A DNA stretch of 7,467 nt from VRUE01 sp036524775 (GTDB lineage Bacteria > Actinomycetota > Thermoleophilia > Solirubrobacterales > 70-9): contig DATDBO010000081.1 in assembly GCA_036524775.1 (NCBI GenBank), forward strand, positions 1-7,467. The letters are read 5' to 3'. This document shows, one piece after another, positions 1 to 5,490 of this stretch (positions are counted from its first letter, which is position 1; each line of letters begins with the position of its first letter). The position numbers and the translations under genes were made by a program. The notes under the pieces were generated by a model, which was not told where the DNA came from, did no database searches, and saw only the letters and a program-made list of their open reading frames with translations.

Positions 1-327
1 GCCGCGGGCGAGCGGCCGCTCGCCTTGCGGCGCGAGATGATGGAGCGCTTCTCCCGCGCGCTGGACCGCGCGCGCCGCGAGATTCCCACTCGCCAAGCTC
101 CACCTCCTGTTGCGTCCGACTTCATAGTAGGGGCGATCGACACCCTGCTCTCGGCGAAGCTGCTCGACGGCGACGGAGAGCGGGCGCCGGAGATGCTCCC
201 GGGCCTGCTCCACTTCGTCGTCATGCAGTACCTCGGCGAGTCGGCCGCCTGGGAGGAGATGACCGCAGCGCCGCTCGCAACCTGGCAGGCACGCCGCGCG
301 GCCGCGAGCCAGGGGCCCAACCGCTAG
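1..327 (+). CDS. Probable TetR-family transcriptional regulator, C-terminal part only
   Basis: The frame is open from base 1 to a TAG at 325-327, so the gene begins upstream of the window and only about 108 C-terminal residues are visible. No helix-turn-helix is present; it would lie in the missing N-terminus. What remains is predicted to be helical. It has an Arg-rich stretch (REMMERFSRALDRARREI), then SDFIVGAIDTLLSAKLLDG and LLHFVVMQYLGESAAWEEM. This matches the pattern of the TetR ligand-binding/dimerisation half seen in actinobacterial regulators, where a 'vGAv..llhArLl' helix is followed by a hydrophobic helix ending in '.YLG..aA..E'. The assignment rests on recalled family resemblance only, and the effector and target genes are unknown. 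The TTG at 25 is not a likely true start, because the reading frame continues upstream with sensible codons. The gene ends two bases before the stop of the convergent pccB-like gene, with no terminator hairpin visible between them. Confidence 0.6.
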   Translation, partial: AAGERPLALRREMMERFSRALDRARREIPTRQAPPPVASDFIVGAIDTLLSAKLLDGDGERAPEMLPGLLHFVVMQYLGESAAWEEMTAAPLATWQARRAAASQGPNR

Positions 328-329
328 CG

Positions 330-1898
330 CTACAGCGGGATGTTGCCGTGCTTGCGCTTCGGCTGCTCGACGCGCTTTGACTGCAGCATGCGCAGCGCCT
401 TGATCAGCTTCGGTCGGGTCTGCTTGGGCTCGATCACGTCGTCGATGTAGCCGCGCTCGGCCGCCGAGTAGGGGTTGGCGAAGTGGGCTTTGTAGTCATC
501 GATCAGCTTCTGGCGGCGCTCGTCGGGGGTCGGCGAGGAGGCGATGTCCTTGCGGTAGATGATGTTGACCGCGCCCTCGGGGCCCATCACCGCCACCTCC
601 GCCGTCGGCCAGGCGAAGTTGAAGTCGGCCAGCATGTGCTTGGAGTTCATGACGTCGTAGGCGCCGCCGTAGGCCTTGCGGGTGACGACGGTCAGCTTCG
701 GCACGGTCGCCTCGGTGAAGGCGTAGAGCAGCTTGGCGCCGTGGCGGATGATCCCGTTCCACTCCTGATCGGTACCGGGCAGGAAGCCGGGCACGTCGGT
801 GAAGGTCAGGATCGGCACGTTGAAGGCGTCGCAGGTGCGCACGAAGCGGGCCGCCTTCTCGGAGGCCTCGATGTCGAGCACGCCCGCCAGGTGGGCGGGC
901 TGGTTGCCGACGATGCCGACGGGGAAGCCGTCGAGGCGCGAGAAGCCGCAGACGATGTTCTTGGCGAAGTGCTCGTGAACCTCGAAGAAGTCCTCGTCGT
1001 CGACGACGCGGGCGATCACCTCGCGCATGTCGTAGGGCTTGGACGGGTCGTCGGGGACGATCGTTTCCAGCTCATCGTCTTCGCGCTCGGGGTCGTCGTC
1101 GGGGGCGAAGCGGGGCGGCGCCTCGAGGTTGTTCGAGGGCAGGAAGCCGAGCAGGTAGCGGACGTCCTCGAGGCAGCTCTCCTCGTCCTCGGCGGCGAAG
1201 TGGGCGACGCCGGACTTGCTGTTGTGGCTCATCGCCCCGCCCAGCTCCTCGAACTCGACTTCCTCGCCGGTCACGGTTTTGATCACTTCCGGGCCGGTGA
1301 TGAACATGTGCGAGGTCTCTTTGACCATGAAGATGAAGTCGGTCATCGCCGGCGAGTAGACGGCGCCGCCGGCGCAGGGGCCCATGATCAGGCTGATCTG
1401 CGGGATCACCCCGGAGCACTGCACGTTGCGCACGAAGACGTCGCCGTAGGCGCCGAGCGAGACGACCCCCTCCTGGATCCGCGCTCCTCCCGAGTCGTTG
1501 ATGCCGACCACCGGCGCGCCGACCGCGGCCGCCTGGTCCATCACCTTGCACATCTTCTCCGCCATCACCTCGCCGAGGCTGCCGCCGAAGACGGTGAAGT
1601 CCTGAGAGAAGACAAAAACGGTTCTTCCTTCAATGGTGCCGTGGCCGGTGACGACCGCGTCGCCCCAGGGCCGCTTTTTCTGCATCTCGAAGTCGTAGGT
1701 GCGGTGGCGAACGAAGGTGTCGAGCTCCTCGAAGGAGCCGGGGTCGAGCAGCTTCTCGATCCGCTCGCGGGCGGTCATCTTGCCCTTCGCGTGCTGCTTC
1801 TCGACCGCCTCCTCCGAGGCGGAGTGGATCGCTTCCTCACGCAGCTCGCGCAGGTAGGCGAGCTTCTCCTCGTGGGTGACCGGATTCCTCTCGCGCAT
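330..1898 (-). CDS. pccB: Acyl-CoA carboxylase beta (carboxyltransferase) subunit, probably propionyl-CoA carboxylase
   Basis: This 522-residue protein is the biotin-dependent carboxyltransferase that moves the carboxyl group from carboxybiotin to propionyl-CoA, giving methylmalonyl-CoA. It works as a cytosolic complex with a biotin carboxylase/carrier subunit that is not in this window. Full family length (about 510-550) is present. The N-terminal half has AVEKQHAKGKMTARERIEKL (31-50), the FSQDFTVFGGSLGE motif (97-110), NDSGGARIQEG (134-144) and the first oxyanion-hole region GPCAGGAVYSPAMTDF (173-188). The C-terminal half has TDVPGFLPGTDQEWNGIIRHGAK (in 367-389), the second oxyanion hole in RKAYGGAYDVM (407-417) and the conserved tail RKHGNIPL. 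Asp415 aligns with Asp422 of Streptomyces coelicolor PccB, the residue known to favour propionyl-CoA over acetyl-CoA. The ATG at 1898 has no good Shine-Dalgarno sequence, but the next family-conserved block begins only a few residues later, so a different start would change little. The gene is probably co-transcribed with the repeat protein 45 bases upstream. Confidence 0.95.
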   Translation of the reverse strand: MRERNPVTHEEKLAYLRELREEAIHSASEEAVEKQHAKGKMTARERIEKLLDPGSFEELDTFVRHRTYDFEMQKKRPWGDAVVTGHGTIEGRTVFVFSQDFTVFGGSLGEVMAEKMCKVMDQAAAVGAPVVGINDSGGARIQEGVVSLGAYGDVFVRNVQCSGVIPQISLIMGPCAGGAVYSPAMTDFIFMVKETSHMFITGPEVIKTVTGEEVEFEELGGAMSHNSKSGVAHFAAEDEESCLEDVRYLLGFLPSNNLEAPPRFAPDDDPEREDDELETIVPDDPSKPYDMREVIARVVDDEDFFEVHEHFAKNIVCGFSRLDGFPVGIVGNQPAHLAGVLDIEASEKAARFVRTCDAFNVPILTFTDVPGFLPGTDQEWNGIIRHGAKLLYAFTEATVPKLTVVTRKAYGGAYDVMNSKHMLADFNFAWPTAEVAVMGPEGAVNIIYRKDIASSPTPDERRQKLIDDYKAHFANPYSAAERGYIDDVIEPKQTRPKLIKALRMLQSKRVEQPKRKHGNIPL

Positions 1899-1943
1899 GC
1901 GGCGCGGGAGTCTATTTAAGACCCTGATCCAAAGACCCAGAGC

Positions 1944-2564
1944 TCAGATTTCGGCACAGACGGCGATGACCTCAATCGACCAGTCCCCAGCCTCGGGATT
2001 GATCTCGACCGCCGCGGCGCTCCATTTGCCCCCTCCGTTGACAACCGGCGAGGATTCGGTCAGAGCCAACTGCGTGTTTGCGCCCAGCAGGCGAGCGCCT
2101 CCGCCGATCACCTCCTTGCCGGACGGGCATTGGGCGGTTTCCGACTTTGGTTCCGAGTTGGAGACACCGATTTTGACGACGTACTGCATGTTCTTGAGCA
2201 GCTGTGCGTTGAAGCTCGTGGACAGCTTCGCTTGGCTCACGGCGCCGTTTTTGATCTTGCCCTCGGTGACGACGCCGCCGCCCAGCGCCGAGGAGCGCAC
2301 CGCGCCGTTGGCGATCTGGGTCGAGCCGACCGCGCCGGGGGCGATCTTGACCCCGGTCACCGCGCCGTTGCGCAGCTTCAAGGTGGTCACCGCGCCGCTG
2401 CGCAGCTTGAGCGTCGAAACCGAGCCGTTGGCCAGGTTGCGCGTCTTCACCGCTTTGTTGCCCAGCGTCGCTTTGGCCGCGTAGGCCGCGCCGCTGAGGG
2501 CGACGAAGAGGGCGATGCAGGAGATGACGTTGGCGACGTTCAGGTGCTTGCGCAGCTGCTTCAA
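1944..2564 (-). CDS. Secreted or membrane-anchored decapeptide-repeat protein of unknown function
   Basis: This 206-residue protein starts at TTG, supported by AGGAGGAA just upstream. Residues 1-29 form a signal peptide or anchor: basic MKQLRKH, hydrophobic VISCIALFVALSGAAYA, and a possible signal-peptidase site after AYA (29). Residues 34-113 form eight tandem 10-residue units with the consensus L/I-x-N-G-A-V-T-x-x-K (for example LRNGAVTGVK, IANGAVRSSA, IKNGAVSQAK). The spacing is exact, with no insertions. A C-terminal domain (about 127-206) carries CPSGKEVIGGGARLLG and ends in IEVIAVCAEI. Cys146 and Cys203 could form a disulfide, and the Gly-rich turns plus alternating hydrophobics suggest beta structure. 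Regular short repeats with small residues suggest a beta-solenoid or fibre-like stalk carrying a globular head (inference). Proteins with this leader and repeat style recur in Thermoleophilia genomes as I recall, but I know of no assigned function. It follows the small gene by about 20 bases, so the two are likely co-transcribed. Confidence 0.85.
   Translation of the reverse strand: MKQLRKHLNVANVISCIALFVALSGAAYAAKATLGNKAVKTRNLANGSVSTLKLRSGAVTTLKLRNGAVTGVKIAPGAVGSTQIANGAVRSSALGGGVVTEGKIKNGAVSQAKLSTSFNAQLLKNMQYVVKIGVSNSEPKSETAQCPSGKEVIGGGARLLGANTQLALTESSPVVNGGGKWSAAAVEINPEAGDWSIEVIAVCAEI
2226..2465 (-). repeat. Eight in-frame 30-bp repeats encoding decapeptides
   Basis: This covers residues 34-113 of the secreted protein. 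Each unit is exactly 30 bp and encodes L/I-x-N-G-A-V-x-x-x-K. On the plus strand the core appears as repeated CACCGCGCCG(C/T)TG(C/G)-type blocks, for example near 2299, 2359 and 2389. The units differ at the third and variable codon positions, so they are diverged rather than recent duplications. The first (LGNKAVKTRN) and sixth (LGGGVVTEGK) are the most divergent. Confidence 0.85.
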
Positions 2565-2574
2565 CTCGCGGGTT

Positions 2575-2580
2575 CCTCCT
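2575..2580 (-). promoter_or_regulatory. Shine-Dalgarno AGGAGG that sets a TTG start
   Basis: Read on the minus strand, AGGAGGAACCCGCGAG precedes TTG AAG CAG, with ten bases between AGGAGG and the TTG at 2564-2562. There is no ATG or GTG in frame near the signal peptide, so this site decides the start. It lies in the short gap after the TAA (2585-2583) of the preceding small gene, which is consistent with translation from a shared mRNA. Confidence 0.75.
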
Positions 2581-2582
2581 GG

Positions 2583-2792
2583 TTAGGCGAACGGCTTCTT
2601 GCGGGGCTCGGCGAGGTCGTCCAGGATCCGCTCCAAGTCGGCCTCGACGAGGCCGCTACCCGGTCCGGCCTGGATCGCAACCCTGGTGCCGAAGCCCTTC
2701 TCGGCCATCGTCACCTCGACGCCCTCGACTTCGGCGACCAGCTCGGCCAGCTCGGGCTCGGACTTCATCAGCGTCCGCGACACCTCGATCAT
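2583..2792 (-). CDS. Small hypothetical protein, possibly a reduced SRPBCC-like relative
   Basis: This is a 69-residue protein from the ATG at 2792-2790. A GTG at 2807 would add five residues. I prefer the ATG because GGAAG lies about eight bases before it and because the protein then begins MIEVSRTLMKSEPELAELV. The sequence is acidic, with no membrane segment and a basic end (EPRKKPFA). MIEVSRTL..S.PEL at the start and the later GFGTRVAIQAG resemble, from memory, the first and a late beta strand of small SRPBCC/START-like proteins of Thermoleophilia, which are usually about twice as long. If so, the central part is missing and this is either a shortened or a degenerate copy. That link is weak and could be wrong. 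It is the first gene of the probable small protein-repeat protein-pccB run, and its upstream region is shared with the divergent nuclease gene. Confidence 0.5.
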   Translation of the reverse strand: MIEVSRTLMKSEPELAELVAEVEGVEVTMAEKGFGTRVAIQAGPGSGLVEADLERILDDLAEPRKKPFA

Positions 2793-2880
2793 TGAGGCCG
2801 CTTCCACTTCCAGCGCCGCCTTCCTCCCCGCAAGTAGCGCCTGGGATACATCGTTCAGGGGGCGAACTCGAGCGCTTGCC

Positions 2881-2910
2881 GACTTTCCCCCACCATAGTG
2901 GGGTCAAGTC
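2881..2910. repeat. Imperfect palindrome over the start codon of the AbiEi/DUF559 gene
   Basis: Arms at 2881-2893 (GACTTTCCCCCAC) and 2898-2910 (GTGGGGTCAAGTC) pair at 11 of 13 positions around a four-base CATA loop. The inner CCCCAC/GTGGGG is perfect. The right arm begins with the GTG taken as the start of the downstream gene. It could be an operator for the divergent pair, a hairpin that occludes the start, or one end of a palindromic repeat. The TTGACCCCAC core (minus strand) recurs as TTGACCCAC in the larger hairpin at the other end of the gene. Confidence 0.6.
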
Positions 2911-3818
2911 GGGATTCGCGAAGCAGGCAGGCGTGGGAGTTGGCCAGGAGGCAACACGGGCTGGTGACACGGCGGCAGCTCCTGGCGCTCGGGTTCGGCG
3001 AGAGATCGATAGAGCACCGTATTCAGACGGCACGGTTGAACCGGGTCATGCCCGGGGTCTACGCCGTTGGCTGGCCGCGGCTGACTCCGGAGCGGCGATG
3101 GTTGGCGGCAGTGCTTGCCTGTGGCGACGGGGCGGTACTAAGTCACCGCAGCGCGGCAGCGCTTTGGCGCATTGGGCATGAGGCATCCAAACGGATCGAC
3201 GTGAGCGTGCGGCGCGACTCCGAGTTGCGACGGGCGGGGCTACGCGTTCGCCGACGTCCGGCGCTTCCGGCTGCAGACGTTGTGGCCTGTGCCGGCATCC
3301 CCGTGACCACGGTGCCTCGAACATTGATCGATCTCGCGACCGAAATCGACGAGATCAAGATAGAGCGCGCCGTCAATGAGGCGGACAAGCGAGACCTCGT
3401 CGATCCCGAAAGCCTCCGATCGATCCTTGAGCGATATGAGGGCGAGCCCGGGGTACGTCCCCTACGCGCCCTGCTGGACAAACGCACCTTCCGCCTCTCG
3501 GACTCTGACCTGGAGATCCTCTTCCGGCCCATCGCCGCTGAAGCGGGACTCCCGTTTCCGCTCAGCAAACAGATAGTCAACGGATGGGAGGTCGACTTCT
3601 ACTGGCCTGATCTCGGGTTGGTCGTGGAGACCGACGGGCTGCGCTACCACCGCACGGCCTCGTCTCAAACACGGGACGCCCGCCGAGATCGAACCCACGC
3701 ACTCGCTGGGATGACACCTCTGCGCTTCACCCACTACGAGATCAAGTACGAACCCGCCGTAGTCCGAGCTGAGCTGAGCCGTGCCGCGGCCCTGCTTCGC
3801 AAGCGCATCCGATATTGA
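2898..3818 (+). CDS. AbiEi-like winged-helix protein with C-terminal DUF559 (Vsr/PD-(D/E)XK-type) nuclease domain
   Basis: This is a 306-residue protein. Residues about 12-60 (ELARRQHGLVTRRQLLALGF, then IEHRIQTARLNRVMPGVYAVG) are the winged-helix domain typical of AbiEi-family antitoxins. A middle part has LSHRSAAALW (81-90) and a PRTLIDLA motif (140-147). Residues about 200-300 form a DUF559-type domain: E206 in SDLEILF, D233 in EVDFYW, E244 and D246 in VVETDG, H251, and a final LRFTHYEI strand. These acidic residues fit a metal-dependent PD-(D/E)XK fold, so DNA nicking or cleavage is plausible but unproven. It stands alone on the plus strand among minus-strand genes, with no AbiEii-like toxin partner. 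ATA Ile codons at residues 38, 155 and 226 and a less GC-rich look hint at acquisition. The GTG at 2898 lacks a Shine-Dalgarno sequence; a TTG at 2940 would still keep the helix-turn-helix. The stop codon lies inside a strong hairpin. Confidence 0.88.
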   Translation: MGSSRDSRSRQAWELARRQHGLVTRRQLLALGFGERSIEHRIQTARLNRVMPGVYAVGWPRLTPERRWLAAVLACGDGAVLSHRSAAALWRIGHEASKRIDVSVRRDSELRRAGLRVRRRPALPAADVVACAGIPVTTVPRTLIDLATEIDEIKIERAVNEADKRDLVDPESLRSILERYEGEPGVRPLRALLDKRTFRLSDSDLEILFRPIAAEAGLPFPLSKQIVNGWEVDFYWPDLGLVVETDGLRYHRTASSQTRDARRDRTHALAGMTPLRFTHYEIKYEPAVVRAELSRAAALLRKRIRY

Positions 3819-3850
3819 CCACACCTGAAGTGGGTCAATATCGGATGCGC
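3803..3850. terminator. Perfect 18-bp inverted repeat between convergent genes, probable bidirectional terminator
   Basis: GCGCATCCGATATTGACC (3803-3820) is perfectly complementary to 3833-3850, with a 12-base loop (ACACCTGAAGTG) that can add a three-pair CAC/GTG extension. The plus-strand gene's TGA (3816-3818) lies in the left arm, and the minus-strand mutase stop is nine bases beyond the right arm. The position between convergent ends fits a bidirectional terminator. Neither side has a clear run of T, which is common in high-GC actinobacteria. The right half resembles the sequence at the start of the same gene, so it may also be a repeat-element end. Confidence 0.75.
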
Positions 3851-3858
3851 GCCGCCGG

Positions 3859-5490
3859 CTAGAAAAAGGCGCCGCCCTTGTATTCGCCGAAGACGTCGCG
3901 CATCGCGCCGCAGACCTCGCCGATCGAGGCGTCGGCGGCGAGCGCGGTGCGGATCGGGTGCAGGAGGTTGCCCTCGCCGCGGGCGACGGCGCGCAGCTCC
4001 TCGAGCTTCTGATCGACCGCGGCCTGGTCGCGGTTCTCCTTGAAGGCCGCAAGGCGGGTTAGCTGGCGCTGCTCGGACTCCGGGTCGACGCGGAGGATGT
4101 CGACGTCGTCGACCTGGTCGGTGACGTATTTGTTGACGCCGACGATGATGTCCTGGCCGCTCTTGTAGCGCTCGTGGTAGGAGAGCGCCGACTCCTCGAT
4201 CTCCTTCTGCATGAAGTCCAGCGCCTCGACCGAGCCGCCCAGCTCCTCGACTTTGTCCATCAGCTCCCAGGCGCGGGACTCGACCTCGTCGGTCAGCGAC
4301 TCGACGAAGTAGGAGCCGGCGAAGGGGTCGACCGTGTCGGCGACGCCGGACTCGTGCGCGAGCACCTGCTGGGTGCGCAGGGCGATCCGGGCGGAGCGCT
4401 CGGTCGGCAGCGCCAGTGCCTCGTCGAAGCCGTTGGTGTGCAGGCTCTGGGTGCCGCCGGCGACGGCGGCGAAGCCCTGCAGGGCGACGCGGATGATGTT
4501 GACCTCGGGCTGCTGCGCCTGCAGCGTCACCCCGCCGGTCTGCGTGTGGAAGCGGATCTTCATCGAGTTCGGGTTCTCGGCTCCGAAGCGCTCCTTGACG
4601 ATCTTCGCCCACATCCGCCGCACCGCGCGGAACTTGGCGACCTCCTGGAAGACGTTGTTGTGCCCGTTGAAGAAGAAGGCGAGGCGGGGCGCGAACTCGT
4701 CGATCTTCAGCCCCCGCTCGAGCGCCGCTTCGACGTAGGCGATCGCGTTGGAGAGCGTGAATGCGACCTCCTGCACGGCCGAGCAGCCCTTCTCGCGGAT
4801 GTGGTAGCCGGAGATCGAGATCGTGTTCCATTTCGGCACGTTCTCGCGGCAGTACTCGAAGATGTCGGTGGTGAGGCGCATCGTCGGCTCGGGCGGGTAG
4901 ATGTAGTTGCCGCGCGCCATGTACTCCTTCAGCACGTCGTTCTGAACGGTGCCGCGCAGCTTCTCGCTCGGAACGCCCTGCTCCTCGCCGACCAGCTCGT
5001 AGAGCAGCAGGAGGATCGCCGCCGGGGCGTTGATCGTCATCGAGGTCGAGACCTGGTCGAGCGGGATCTTCTCGAAGCAGATCCGCATGTCCTCGATCGT
5101 GTCGATCGGGACGCCGGTGCGGCCGACCTCGCCGTTGCAGAGCGGGTCGTCGGAGTCGCGGCCGAGCTGGGTCGGCAGGTCGAAGGCCATCGAGAGGCCG
5201 GTCGAGCCGTGCTCGATCAGGTAGCGGTAGCGCTCGTTGGTGTCTTCCGGCGTGGCGAAGCCGGCGTACTGGCGCATCGTCCAGAGCCGGTCGCGGTACA
5301 TCCCCTCGTGGATGCCGCGCGTGAATGGCGGCTCGGCGGGCTCGCCGAGCCGCTCCTCGAGACCGGGAGCGACGTCCCCCTCCGTATAGAGGCGGTCGAT
5401 CTCGATCCCGGAGTCGGTGAAGACGCGCTCGTCGTCGGGGCCGACGAGAGGCGCAATCGTCGGCCGCTCCTCAGTCGGAGGCACCGGCAA
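3859..5490 (-). CDS. Methylmalonyl-CoA mutase catalytic (large) subunit, without B12-binding domain
   Basis: This 543-residue protein is the substrate-binding TIM-barrel subunit of an adenosylcobalamin-dependent acyl-CoA mutase, converting (R)-methylmalonyl-CoA to succinyl-CoA. Motifs in order are LWTMRQYAGFAT (69-80), LSMAFDLPTQLGRDSD (99-114), STSMTINAPAA (148-158), GTVQNDVLKEYMARGNYIYP (180-199), SISGYHIREKG (225-235) and GGTQSLHTNGFDEALALPTE. Tyr75 and Arg193 match Tyr89 and Arg207 of the Propionibacterium enzyme, which hold the substrate carboxylate. Thr181, Gln183 and His230 match its Thr195, Gln197 and His244. This argues against isobutyryl-CoA mutase (Phe/Gln at the first two positions). 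The protein ends at GEYKGGAFF with no DxHxxG cobalamin-binding domain, as in two-gene archaeal/Bacillus-type mutases, so a separate small subunit must exist elsewhere. The start is uncertain: TTG 5490 or GTG 5484 lie inside the upstream gene, while an ATT at 5457 is nine bases after a GGAG that follows that gene's stop. Confidence 0.93.
   Translation of the reverse strand: MPVPPTEERPTIAPLVGPDDERVFTDSGIEIDRLYTEGDVAPGLEERLGEPAEPPFTRGIHEGMYRDRLWTMRQYAGFATPEDTNERYRYLIEHGSTGLSMAFDLPTQLGRDSDDPLCNGEVGRTGVPIDTIEDMRICFEKIPLDQVSTSMTINAPAAILLLLYELVGEEQGVPSEKLRGTVQNDVLKEYMARGNYIYPPEPTMRLTTDIFEYCRENVPKWNTISISGYHIREKGCSAVQEVAFTLSNAIAYVEAALERGLKIDEFAPRLAFFFNGHNNVFQEVAKFRAVRRMWAKIVKERFGAENPNSMKIRFHTQTGGVTLQAQQPEVNIIRVALQGFAAVAGGTQSLHTNGFDEALALPTERSARIALRTQQVLAHESGVADTVDPFAGSYFVESLTDEVESRAWELMDKVEELGGSVEALDFMQKEIEESALSYHERYKSGQDIIVGVNKYVTDQVDDVDILRVDPESEQRQLTRLAAFKENRDQAAVDQKLEELRAVARGEGNLLHPIRTALAADASIGEVCGAMRDVFGEYKGGAFF

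Noticed and set aside
7..24. Perfect 18-bp palindrome (GGCGAGCGGCCGCTCGCC)
   Set aside because: It lies within the TetR-like coding frame and is made of GC-rich codons, where such symmetry can arise by chance. No related copy is seen in the window.
882..900. GCCCGCC/GGCGGGC hairpin with a 5-base loop
   Set aside because: It is in the middle of the pccB coding sequence (HLAGVLD region), far from either gene end. This is best explained by codon use.
483..1919. 478-codon plus-strand open frame opposite pccB
   Set aside because: Low-complexity Val/Gly/Ala/His-rich translation with no motif. It is the expected antisense shadow of a high-GC gene with strong third-position GC.
2898..3818. Type IV toxin-antitoxin (AbiE) locus
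   Set aside because: Only the AbiEi-like domain is present. No AbiEii nucleotidyltransferase toxin lies on either side.
3462..4052. 196-codon minus-strand open frame spanning the convergent junction
   Set aside because: It runs through the terminator hairpin and opposite two well-supported genes. Its translation is Arg/Ser-rich without motifs.
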